Below, one piece after another: positions 38,201 to 50,142 of a DNA stretch of 64,000 nucleotides. The notes under the pieces were generated by a model. That model worked only from the letters and a program-made list of their open reading frames with translations. It was not told the origin of the DNA and searched no databases. Source of the DNA: Paulownia fortunei (Eukaryota; Streptophyta; Magnoliopsida; Lamiales; Paulowniaceae); the NCBI GenBank assembly GCA_019321725.1, contig CM033123.1:186001-250000 (forward strand), in the 5' to 3' direction. Positions within the stretch are counted from its first letter, which is position 1. Each line of letters opens with the position of its first letter. The position numbers were made by a program, and so were the translations under genes.

Positions 38201-39135
38201 CAAAGGAAAAGAAAAAGTGAAATTCCCAAGAAAACTTTAAATCATGCGAAAAGAAGAAGCGAAAAATAAAAAGCACAAACCGAAAACAAGCAATTAATGA
38301 GAGAGAGAGAGAGGATCACTGCACGCAAAAATGACAAGAGTTAGCTGCTTCGATTTTGTTAACTCCGTCGCACCCACCTCAATTTAGCTTCTTCAGTGGA
38401 GTCAACATATATATACATATATATATATATAGGGAGCTTCATTCCCTCAGGTTCTTTCCAATTTAAACAAAAATCGCTAGTTTGCAAAGCTTAAATAAAA
38501 TCGTTGACAAAAGATGAAGAGTTTGTTGCTTTCTAAGATTTGTTTTGGAAAATTATCTCAATAAAAGTTTACATATGAGTTGATTTACATTTTTTTCTAA
38601 GATTTGTTTTGGAAAATTATGTCAATAAAATTTTATATATGAGTTGATTTACTTTTTTCACCAATTTTTGACGTATTCCGTTGGTACACTTTCTTTCAAA
38701 TGAAAGATTATAATGGCTTGATAACCAATCTTTGGTCTTACTATGCATTATGTTGATGTCTTTGTGATTCAAAATCCATTCAAATATTCCATTTTGTTCT
38801 TTGTACCAAAAAGAAAAACAGAGTGATTTTATCAAAATGCTATTTAGAGTATTTTTCATTAAATTACAAAGGTTATGATAGCTTTTTCTCGTTGAAATAA
38901 ATAAATAAATACTAATATAAGTTTCAAATTACACCTTTGGTTTAATGGGCCAACATACATGTTTCAAGAATATTTTGAAATTTTGGGAGGGAAACAACAC
39001 CAATAATAGAACAACCAGACACTCTAAGACTACCTTCATTTGGATCACAGAGATGCGTGATGGAAAAATTATCCTTAATACGACAAATAAGAAATGCCAG
39101 AATGAAAATGTTTCATCGTGTCCCAGACAAAGTAA
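35260..39135. other. Intergenic region between INT4 and DRM3
   Basis: This is mostly AT-rich DNA without a supported protein gene. On the - strand, sequence near 38330-38430 looks like a promoter and leader: a TA-rich TATA region at about 38404-38433, then pyrimidine-rich sequence ending in a CTCT run at 38300-38313. A short open stretch with coding-like composition lies at 36862-36996 (-), preceded by a splice-acceptor-like sequence. It reads GGTRVEELDADQNNLTLLPE and onward to a stop, and I recognise no family. A 64-bp tandem duplication lies at 38531-38658. A small or non-coding - strand transcript is possible but unproven. Confidence 0.3.
38531..38658. repeat. 64-bp tandem duplication upstream of the DRM3 3' end
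   Basis: Two neighbouring copies begin ttctaagatttgttttggaa at 38531 and 38595, a period of 64 bases, and both end with gttgattta. They differ at only a few positions. The repeat lies in AT-rich intergenic DNA. Confidence 0.85.
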
Positions 39136-42100
39136 TCATCTATTTCTCTCCATTGTAGACCTTACACGTTGCAAAACTCGTACAAACTCAACAAACATTG
39201 AAAAATCTAAACCTGCCAGGCTATCACTATCTGCACCCGAATAAGGATTCTGACATATGACAAAATCGAATCCACAAAACTTCTTAATAAGATTCTCCAG
39301 CTTGTTACCTGATAACTTGTGGATGCTCTCAAACTGAATCAACTCTCCACTCTGTCCAGTATTCTCCCACCACTTCCTCACAATTCTACGCTTTGTCTCA
39401 CAAGGCTCCACGGAAACCACACCCTTCAAATGAATGCCAAGTCGGTGTAAAGCAACTTCAGCTCCACCTATACCACTAAAGAATGACAACACAGCTACTC
39501 CTCCAGGAAACAAGCGCCTCATGACAGAAAGATGGTAACCCAATGTGTCTGTTTGAAAAGAGAGTTTAAGTGATTTAAGTCTTTCTGGCAAGCTAAATCC
39601 AGGAACTCGACTGTGATGCAATGGGTAGCCCATTATGTGCTCCAGATGTTCGGGTTCTAGTGGGGCCAACATGTAATTGCCAACCCAGATAAGATTCTTC
39701 GCCTGACACTGCTGGAGAAGGTCTCTCTGCTGTTCAGCTGATGGAAGCCCTTTAGATTCAGCCAACATTCCTCCAAGCCTGTCACATAGCTGGGATATTC
39801 CAGTCGTTTCACAACTGATGTAGCTTAATTGCTTCCTATTATCCCAGGATGGCCACCATTTTCTTGTATGTGGTATAGCTTCTTCAATTGTCATTGGTCC
39901 TTTCGGAAAAATGTGAAACCTATCTTCAGTAGGGAGGTTGTGTACATAGCCTTCCTTTCTGCTCAAGGCTGAGTATGATTGAGTATTCACAAATTCAGGC
40001 TGAAGTGAATACAAAAACTGAGATATTTTGACCCAAGAGTCGTGAGATAAATTTGTGACGTTTCCATAAAAAAAATAAGGGGGTTTGGCCACCACACTGG
40101 TAAGACTCCTGCAAGGGTTGGGCATGGACATTGTGGACTTTCTATCTTCTTCTAAACTTCGCATACGGCCAACCCATCTTTGCGAGGCTGCCACTCGATT
40201 ACTGGTTGAAGTGGAGTTTCCTCTTCTTGCTTCTAGCCACATCCGGCCAACAGAATTGCTCGAATCTTCCATAAATTCTTCCTTTGGTTTCTTCCAATTG
40301 TTTAGCTCATCTGTGTGTTCTTCTTTTGGCATCTTGCCTTTTAATTTTTCAAGCAAGTCAGAAGCCCTAACTTGAGATACAACATCTGAGCTGTATTCCT
40401 CAGTTTTTATATATAACGAGTCAAATGGCTGATTAATTAAGCAATCTCCCGTCTTTCTTTTCAAAGATCGACAGTTTATTTGGACAGTTGTGTTGCTCAA
40501 AGAAGTTGACGAATACTGCAAAACACCATTAATAACTTAACAACTATGACCAATCCATAAGAAAGGCGGTTTTATATATGAAAGCCGCTAAAAAAGTTTA
40601 TTAGTAATGACATAGACCTTATCATCATTAGGCCAAGTACCAGCTGCAACAATTGAATCAGCAAGCTCTGGCAAAGATGCTTCTGAACCTGAAATACAAC
40701 AACAGGAAAAAAAATGTCAAAAGAGACGATATGCAATTACCAACTCAGAAAGAATACAAAATATAGGTGGTAACAGGAGTTTAAGGCATCCTTAGAATAG
40801 TATGATGAACAGAAAACCTGTACGATTCAAATGTTCTGTGACCGAACAGTAGAATCCTATTTAGCAGGGTTTTAATAGAATTGGCAATCAAAGGTGCAGT
40901 AAAAAGTTTTGCATAAACAAACTACAGGAGATAACTATTGGTAACACTATCCTTACAAAATATTATCCACTAAATGGAAAAAGTGCTGACTATCGATTTT
41001 CTTGTGCTTGCACAACTATAGATTACAACTGTTGTTGTTATTGTTCCATCTACCAGAATACCCAAAATATTTTCCTTTTCAGTTTGCAATAATTTCTTTC
41101 TTTATTTGGCAGTTTCCTACTCACAATACTGAAAACTCAACATAGACATCAGAAACTTATAGTGATCAACAATGTATGGGGGTATCAAACAGATTAGGAG
41201 ACCGGAAATCACTTTAAAACCTCTTCAACAAGGAGATTTCCTTTTTCATCGCTTAGAGAGTTGTAGAAAACTCATCTCCTGTGCTAAAGTAGTATATCTC
41301 TTTGCCTATGAAGAAAAAAGAAAGCACATAACCTCATCCTTCTATCAAACACAAGGAAAAGCTATCTTACTTTTATTATGTTTTTTCTTGTGCCATCAAG
41401 TGCACTTGTAAATTAAATATTTTCCCAATTTCCATAATCAGCTCACCACATTTCTCAAAAGCTGCTGAAATTTCGTTTTCAGTAAAGCCCATTTCAAGCA
41501 ATCGAAGTGTCTTCTCCATAATACCAAATAAGGCCTCATTGTTGCAGTCCTGGAAATTTGCAACTGAATTTAGGCATGAGGTCACAAAATATAAAACATA
41601 ATAGGCGGAATATAAACATATAAAAAGTTCACCCTCTTTTTTCTCTATATTTCTGGGTTAAAAGGTGCACCTCTAACCAATCTCCATAGATAGTTTCCAT
41701 CCAATAAGATACTTGCACACCAATAAAAATGAGAAGTAAAAGCTTATACAGATCACGACGAGTGTAGCTTCTGAATATGAGGAATATGCTATTTAGGGCC
41801 CAGGATAAGGAATCAAATTGTCTGAAAAAGCTTGCTTTGGACTAGAAGTAAACGTCAATATCATTAATCAAGAGTAAAGGGTCTTCATGACAAAATATGT
41901 GAGAGTCTCATAACTCAAGCATAACATAACATGTTCCACCACTTGCCAAAACAATATAACAGGTCTTACTTCCTTCCAACACATTGAACCCTAATTGAAA
42001 ATAACAATTTTCTATAGAACGATTCAACTTGTCAGTCAAGAAAGGACATTTATCAAAAAAAGCTTTCCTCGTTGATCATCTGTAAACCAAAGCTGCATAT

Positions 42101-45100
42101 ACAGGTGTGACAAATCAAGTTCAGAGATCAAGAACTTCGGCCTTAAGTTTACAGACCAGAACTGGCTACAAGGAGTCTGCAAATGGCCAATCCATCAAGA
42201 TTGTAGAATTACAAATTAGATCTCTTATTCAGATCTTAATAGATTGATAAACCAATTCAATCGTGACATCACTGACCAGACCATCAGAAGTCATCAAATC
42301 AATTAAACATAACAAAAGGAAGAGTCATGAAAGACCTTTTTACTTTCCTCATGCCCAGGAAATGGATTACTTGCATCTTTTTCATACTTTTTGGCCATCC
42401 GTGCAGCAAAGATGAAGTCCATTAATTGACCAATAGAAGCATGCTTACCTGTGATGCAACATCAGAATAACATGAGGACATTTACAGCTAAATTGTCACG
42501 CAAATAGACTTCTACAAAATCCTAGGCAGTTCAATTTACTAGAATTTGGAACCAATAATAGGAGTGATTTACACTTGGTCAACAAAATGATAAGAAATTG
42601 CCTTAAAACGTTATATTAGAAGGCAAAACTATGAATGAAAGCATCAAACTTATGTAAGCTATGGTGATTGAATTGACAGGTTGTCAGGTACAGTCATAAC
42701 CCACTGTAGAATAATCAGCCAGTCAAGAGTACCACATAAGAAAAATTTATCTTATGAGAGCAAGTTGAAGGTCACGCCAACAGCATTAAGCATATGCCCC
42801 TTTTCATAAATTGCTGATCATATAGGAGGGTCCAATGCACATTTCATTAGGTGCAAAATACGAGAAGCATTCTTCACATAATTTAGAAGCTGAAGTCCAG
42901 AGTTCAGACATTTTCACGAACCAAGTCTATCCATAGCAAACCCAACTTCATCCAAAGAGAAATTCATTTTTAACAACAATGCCATTTTCTCGTCACTAAC
43001 TCCACTGCCAACATCGGGTTCCTGTAAGATCCATAATTGCACCAAAGTAAGAGCATCAGAGTATCATAAGGAAAATTTTGATTATTGCAATGTAAGTAGA
43101 AGAGTAAATTTCATCCTCAGAAATAGATGCATATCTCTTTAAGTAGCGCTCAGGGATCATAGAGCTATCTCTCTGAGGAAAGAGAAAATTTCAATGATAA
43201 ATCAGATTACTGCTGAATGTCTACTGTAAATTTGTACAATGGGAAATATTGCATTCCAAACATAGCTGAAGGGCATCAAAGTCAAAAAACCGATGAGTAG
43301 CAGTTAAATATACTCCATCCACTGTACATTTTCAGCTAGAGTGAAGCTCAACGGCGTGAGAAGAGCAGACAAAGATTAAAGCAACATTTAACAATTATTA
43401 GCTTAGTGACACTGGGACCAGTACCAGACTGACTACTCCTCGACTTAAAATAATTTGCATAAATTTTTCATAGTTATTGTTTCTGAAAAAAATATAGAAA
43501 ATCTAAGTAGCAGAACATGTCAACTTAATTCACATCCTTCTTAGAAAGTAAAGACATAGGGGAAACTATACTTTTTCACAAATTAAACACTCAAGAGATA
43601 TCGACACCATAAAGTTGATGATTTTTCTATAACTAGTTGACTGAGTAGCAGCATACAAACCACTAGGAATTTGGTAGACTAACTCTTTTTAATAGGTTTG
43701 GCTTTGCCCAGTACTGCAGCCAGCAATTAGTTTAACCAATAGACATATTTAAGCTACCATAAAAAATTGGCTAAACCAGGTATATAAGTTACTCTTGAAA
43801 GAGTATGCAAGTAAGGTAATGACAAGGTCAGGCCACCAGTGTAGCAAAAGCTTTTCAAAGAAAATTAACACATACATAAACACAAAAAAGAGAAAAAAAA
43901 AAAGAAAAATGGAAAATGAAAGCCATGTTGATACAAAAACAAAACAACTGCAGCACCGAGCCAAGACCTACTTGATCATTTGATCAAAAAGAGAGATTTA
44001 GTTTACAATTGGGTTATCACATCTGAAACAAATTAGAAAGAAAAATTTAAAAGATACCTCTTTTAAAGGAACATCGTCCTCACAATAGGCATTCTTATTT
44101 GTATCTTCGCCAAACAAGCTATCAAGAGAATCTCCTGACTCTGATTTATGAAAAGCCTGGTAGGTTTTAAAACAAATCAGAAAACAGCTACTACAACTTC
44201 AAATGGATAGCGTAAGTAAGAAGAGAGTTCCGAATCAGCAATGGCCATATGTCCTTAGCAAGTACACTCTAGGAAACAAATATATGGAACTTTATCTGGG
44301 GAATGGGAATTAAAAGCAGCTAAAAAAGAATGAAGTAGAAAAAGAAGGTTCACTAATAGACTGAGGGATAAGTAATTCAACTCATTCACATCCAAATCAT
44401 GAATGCTTGGAATCCATCTTATGCAAGGAGACATTGATTTCGAGAATAATTGAATGGTGAAAGAAGAAAAGAGTGAAATGAGAACATAGGACACTCCAAT
44501 ATGAACCCTCTAGACAGTCCATATGACAATTTAAACAAATAAAAGGCGCATGCAATAGGACAGACAAATAAGACAGCATAGAAAGTCATATTTCTTGAGA
44601 GTCACAAACATGATGAGGAAAGATACTAAGAATGTGGTTATAGGAGTGTCAAGAATCATACGATACTAAGAATGTGGTTATATGAGTGTAAAGAATTATA
44701 CACTCAGAAAACCAGTTACTTAAGTATAAAGAATCATATAATCAGAAAACCAATGTCGAAATTGAAAATGCAGCATTTACAGCAATTTAGTCCTCCACAA
44801 GTTACCAGAGAAAAGGTCTAGGATGATTTGTCGTCAGCCCAAACTCAGATATTACTAAAAAGGCTTTTCACAGAAGAGTACCTCCATTGCATGATGGTTT
44901 GCAGCTAAAACATCATTGCCTCCGCTTAATAAACCATCATCAAAAAATTCTGTCTTTGGTTGCTGAATATCCTGTTCAATTAAAGTTAGGCAGTATAATC
45001 TTGTAAGCAGAAATAAAGGGGAAATTAAGCTCTGTGCTGAGAGGCATAGCAGAATTCAAATCTTAGCCAATGAAAAGGCTAATTTAAAAACACGGCAGAG

Positions 45101-46267
45101 ATGGGCTTGGTTACTTGGTTACCATCAGCAGATTTTCTGAAAAACCACATAATCATCCTATAAAGGCTAAGTGTCCCTTTTTTATCACAGAACAAACTTA
45201 AATGAAACAAATCATTGCAAAAGCTGGCAAGAATCAGAACTTCAAGGAGCAAAGTTAATAACACTTCCTCTATCTAAATAGCATGGTGAAGGAGAACACT
45301 TGAGTATCAGGTTGACCAAGAATTCAGATAAAAGAACATAGTATGAGTATTATTTTATCTTGGGGAGAGAAGCACTTACAGAATATGCAAAGAGAGTCTC
45401 CAATAATAACTCAGCATTTCCTTCACCTATGATTAAAGGAAAATATCACTTCTCTGATGATATGTAATCATAATACATAAGACATAAACACTCTAAAAAA
45501 TCCTGAAGTAGTTGGAGCTTTAAGTACAAAGATTTGGAGACATTTTTTTAGCTTAGAGAACATGACAACCAGTTAACAGCCAAGTTTAGATTTATAGCAT
45601 CTCAACATCTAAGAAAGCTTCAAGGTTGTCCACAAGAATAAGCTAAACGAACCATTTTCCTCAATTGCTTTGTTGACAAGAGATGGCGTGAATCCCATCC
45701 CTATGAACGATGATCTTAAATTGATTCCAGATGAGCTTGCCACATTGTCCTATAATTAAGTACAGCTCGCAAGACAATAAACACATCAGTAAATAAATAG
45801 ATGCAAATTCCACCACACATATCTGTTACCGTATCTTTCAATTCAAAGGTTTTACATTACAGACTACTGTCTTATTAAGTCCTTATGCTACAATGGAAAT
45901 GTGTGCTCAGAAAGCTTAATAATCCAACATTCAATTCAACCTCAAGTTAATTTTTCACAAGTCATACTGAAATTGCAACATTTGCTTCAGAATATCAACT
46001 AAAAGTAACCATACCGCCCCAAGCCTCGAGCATGTGTTCTGAGGTGGCAAATCATAGTCCAAACTCTCATCCTTTGGTACGAGTCCAACATCATTTGCCG
46101 GTACCAAGGAATCCTCATCATCCGAAATTTCCACTACCTCACACTACAAATGGGCAATTTTTTTATCAAAATGTAACATGTAAGATGAACACTCAGAACA
46201 TTTACTATTCCCTTGCATCAAAGAAAAAAATGAAACTCAAAATTTGACATTCACGAATGCCTACCAT
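39136..46267 (-). CDS. DRM3: DRM3-like, catalytically degenerate de novo DNA methyltransferase homologue
   Basis: In Arabidopsis DRM3 is an inactive paralogue that supports DRM2 in RNA-directed DNA methylation. Exons (-): 46267-46265 (ATG only; the exon starts at 46326), 46143-46015, 45749-45653, 45426-45380, 44971-44882, 44156-44058, 43021-42922, 42448-42336, 41549-41447, 40688-40618, 40515-39136; 743 aa (Arabidopsis 710). Three UBA-type motifs are visible: [19 protein letters not shown] (about 58-77), [19 protein letters not shown] (about 171-189) and [19 protein letters not shown] (about 242-260). The methyltransferase part is in the permuted DRM order: PYFFYGNV and [12 protein letters not shown] first, then motif [17 protein letters not shown] (about 629) and SVEP. 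At the motif IV position the active DRM Pro-Cys is replaced by CQNPYSG, as in Arabidopsis DRM3 (CQNP), so no methyl transfer is expected. It ends shortly after that point, as DRM3 does. Confidence 0.94.
44622..44701. repeat. 40-bp tandem duplication in a DRM3 intron
   Basis: Copies starting gatactaagaatgtggtta at 44622 and 44662 are 40 bases apart and nearly identical. A looser third copy of the second half follows to about 44752 (aaagaatcata, cagaaaacca). All are inside the intron between the exons at 44971-44882 and 44156-44058. Confidence 0.8.
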
Positions 46268-47200
46268 CTTAAGATTACTTGCAGTTCCCAATAAAAGAAA
46301 AATCAAGCTTTTTTCTTGCACAAGTCCTGCAAATTAGGAAATAAAATTAAATAATTAAGAAGTTAAATGGGAAAACTACACCCACAAACTGAAAACTGAT
46401 GTATGACATGAAAACAATATTAAAACTCAAAAACTGCTTAGGCTTTGCCTGGTTTCACTTTTAAGTATTTTAAGAAACTATTTTGGAGAAATATATTGTG
46501 AGAAAATATATTGGAGAATGTAAAGTATAATTGGTTTTATTTCTGAGGGTGACATTTTATATTTAGATGTTATGTCTTGTATAATTTTGTCTAGTTATAT
46601 ATATTTTTTGTATTAATTTAATTGAAAATATATAGAATATACATATATATTATTCATATAATGATCTGAATATGTATAACAATTAATATATATATATATA
46701 TGGATGCATATTAACGACTAGAGTTTTATAAAACATTTTTGGAGGAGTAAAGTGTATTAAATGTTTGGTTTCATTTCCCCAAAAACAATCAAAATAAAAC
46801 GAAACAAAGTCTTATTTGATCAACTTTCTGCAATTGAATACGAACCCCCACAAGAAGAACATGAAAATTAAAGCGTCAAATATAAAAGAACTTCAAATTT
46901 GTCGGCATTATCGGTACATGCAAATAATTCAGCACAAAAAACCCCAAAAAAACAAAATGTTTAAAAGCGGGGGAAAAATCGATTTTAAGTAAAAAAAAAA
47001 AAAAAATATATATCGAAGTTATAAATGAAAGGTAAGGAGGTTTAGAAACAGCAAATTACTTACGTTGGGAAACAGGGTAGCTGGTTGATGCGGTTAGCGG
47101 CGGCGCGTGGAGACTCGCGTCGACTGCTGCGCTGGGGAGAAATATTTTATTTGTATTCAGAGCTCAGAACTGAAAAAAAGTGAGAAGCTGAGACCAAGTA
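46265..47200 (-). other. DRM3 5' leader exons and leader intron
   Basis: The first untranslated exon lies at about 47200 to 47064 and ends in a good donor (AAC|gtaagt). It is GC-rich near 47080-47140 and has no ATG. The second exon, 46326-46265, starts after gcag and carries the start codon as its last three bases, directly before a GT donor. The intron between them (47063-46327) contains a Tourist-like MITE. The transcription start is not visible; the first exon's outer edge is a guess. Confidence 0.6.
46441..46811. mobile_element. Tourist-like MITE in the DRM3 leader intron
   Basis: Terminal inverted repeats GGCTTTGCCTGGTTTCACTT (left) and GACTTTGTTTCGTTTTATTT (reverse complement of the right end) agree at roughly 15 of 22 positions by eye. 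The element is flanked by the trinucleotide TTA at 46438-46440 and 46812-46814, the target duplication typical of PIF/Harbinger-derived MITEs. It is 371 bp, AT-rich and non-coding. Confidence 0.5.
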
Positions 47201-47586
47201 ATGTAGGAAGTAATTGCGTGGACAGACCTTGAGGATAGGTGAATATCTCACTTTAGCCCCTACATTTTAGTATTGTTCACTTTGCTCCTTTACATTTCCT
47301 TCTGAATTTGATTACACATTGATATTATTGCCAAGGATGCTACAATTTTTTTAGACTCACGCCCTATTGGACAAGTTATGATTTGTTTTAAATATTGACT
47401 TATAGTATTAGTAATCACTGTACCAAATATTTTGGTTTGAGGTTTTCGTAAATTTAATATATATGTGTGTAATAAGTAATTATATTTCTATACTCTGTCC
47501 ATATTCAAGCCCTATTTTCACTAACAATCCAAAATTCCCAAATCTTTAATTTATCTCATCAAAGCCTATTAGGTTCCAACATTTAA

Positions 47587-48661
47587 GGGTCTGATTGGAT
47601 GGCTATCTTGTTTTGCAAAATTGTATTTGGAATAATTTTTCTCCAAAATTTGATGTTTGGTTGGCATCTCAAAAATATTTTTTGGAACACAATTTTTTCA
47701 CCTACCTCAAAATAATATTTTTTTTTACTTTTAACTGTGTAAAAATTTCTCTATCAAAGATTTTGTTCCATCAAAAGACTGGACCTGGCCGTTAATGTAA
47801 GTTTCGTTCGTCTCTCACATTTGTCCAAGCAGGTCTCTATGACAAAACTTGCTTCTTTCGAGGATAATAGTCCGTCAATGAGTGAGTCAGTCACCTCATC
47901 GGCCTTCCAACGGCTAAAGGTACGATTTAAGACCCAATTTCATCGTTATTGGTTGTCCAAATCGATGGGTATACTCCAATATGGCTTGTGACACACATTC
48001 ATCCATGGAAGGAGAGGAAAACCATGTAAGGAAGAAGAAGACAAAAAGAGAAAAAAAAATGGTGGAAGAAGAAAGAAGAAAGAAAAAAAATGGTGTGGGT
48101 GGTGCTGGTGGTGGGGCTGGTGTAAGGAAGAATAAAAAAAAAGAAAATGGAAAAATTAAATAAATAAATAAATAAAATATTTCATTATATATTCTTAATT
48201 TTTTTGTTTAATTAATTACACTTTTACTTCCTAATTGATAACTAATTAGTTGACTAATTAAAAGTTATTTTATGAATTGAATAACATTAATTAACAGAAA
48301 AAATTGAAAATTGATTTATATTGATTATTATAAAAAATGGAAGAAAAATAGACATATTGTATAATACTAATCTTATATTTTTTATTGTGACTCTTTAATT
48401 TTTTAATTAATTATATCCCTATTTATATTCATATGTGCAAATTTAAATGTATTTTGATATACATGTATGTTTACATGTATACTTATGTATATATGTACAT
48501 ATGAAAACTTGTATATATTTGTATAAATGCATTTATAACTTTTTGTACATATGTATTTATAGATATATGTACACACTTGTATATATATCTACATAGGTAT
48601 GCATAAATTTAATATCTACGCCACATAATTTGGCACCTTATTATTGTATTTATATTCATAT

Positions 48662-48692
<31 letters not shown>

Positions 48693-49432
48693 ACTTGTAA
48701 CGATATACATACAGGTACATCTAAACATAAATACATATACACACGTGTATACCTACTGTTCAAATATGTATGGTCTATCAACTTCAAGCCAAATGTCAAT
48801 GAAAATTCTCAAAAAAATTCTTAATTTTTATTTTAATTATTTTTTTTTTAAGTTTATGTTCTAAAAAATTTATTTATTTTTAACAAATTAAAAATATATA
48901 CTATAACACATGAGTTAAAATAAAAAAAAAATCTTTCATAATATTAATATTACATAAAATTAAAATTTTAAAAACTACACATTTTCAGACATTTAAATTA
49001 ATATATTCTATTTTATATTGAATAGAAAAAACACAAGTTTTTACAATTGAAAATTTAACGCTCACCGTCTCACAAATATATATTTTGTGTTCTATGCTTT
49101 AAAATATAAATTCAAAAAAGTCTAATTTTTGCAATAGAAGAAATAAAAAATTATTTAATAATTATAATCTTCTACTTTAATTTCTTCTTTTATGTTACTT
49201 AGTTTTGACAAATATATTTTTTAAGATTTTTTTGCATAAAACAACCCAACCAAAGGATCACTGAAAAAAAGTAAATCACATAAAATATCATTATTATACA
49301 TTTTCTTAAAAAAAAATAAAATTCCATCCAAACCCATATCCATCTTTACATTACATTTCTCTCAAAAAATAATTTCTCACTTTTTCTCTTAAAATCAATT
49401 CTTAAAAATGAGCATGCCATCCAATGGCACCC
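47587..49432. mobile_element. Non-autonomous Harbinger-like element between DRM3 and the YTH gene
   Basis: The left terminus GGGTCTGATTGGATGGC and the reverse complement of the right terminus, GGGTGCCATTGGATGGC, match at 14 of 17 positions. The flanks are TAA at 47584-47586 and 49433-49435, a 3-bp target duplication of the PIF/Harbinger kind. The 1.85-kb interior is AT-rich. It contains a CA run (48662-48680) followed by TA, and a purine-rich then G-rich segment at about 48010-48130. No transposase-like frame was found, so it would depend on a relative for movement. Confidence 0.6.
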
Positions 49433-50142
49433 TAATTGTCTTGATCTTAAACTCTTGATAATTAACAAGGCTAATTTACCAACATCTCCCTAAAGTTTGC
49501 CATATTTATAAAACCACCTTCTAATTCCTACAAGTAATGAACACTACAAAAATAAGGAAAAAAAGAAAAGGAAAGTTGACAAATGGCTTTTATACACCTA
49601 TCATTAAGTTGGATTTTATAAAAGCTAAAATAATAATAATAATAAAGGAGGGCAGCAAATAGAGACAAAAAAAGGAGAGAGAGAGAGAGAGAGAGGGAGT
49701 ATATCACTTCACGTAGTTGCCTTTTTTTCTTCTTCTTTTTCTTTCTTTTTTTTCCATATCATATTTGAAATCATTAGTACACAAAAACAATAGAGTTACA
49801 TGGAAATACAGAGTATCAGCAACCTCAGCATAAAGCAGGCAGGCCCCCCACCCCCCAAAAGGGAGAAAAAAAAACAAACATCGGTATTCAATGTGGTCAA
49901 ATAAGAACTCGTCTTCCCATCCAAGCAAAAGAGAGACGAAAACAGCAAGCCGCCCATGGAAGTACTACCAGTAATTCAAAACAGTGGCCATGACCGACTA
50001 TGATACACTCAAGTATACAATAAAAGAGTAGAACTTCACCAGGGACTTGTCAGACAACAATCAAACAAAATGTTAAATCATCCAAATTTACCCCCTGCAT
50101 CAGAAACCTCTTTTGAGATATTATCATGCCCAATACACACAC
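49433..50142. other. 3' flank of the YTH gene
   Basis: The right part should be the 3' UTR of the YTH gene on the - strand. A GA dinucleotide run lies at about 49676-49695, near a purine- and T-rich tract to 49756. The segment at 49480-49530 (aaagtttgccatatttataa) resembles the end of a repeat but no partner was found. The 74-codon frame here is low-complexity. Confidence 0.35.
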
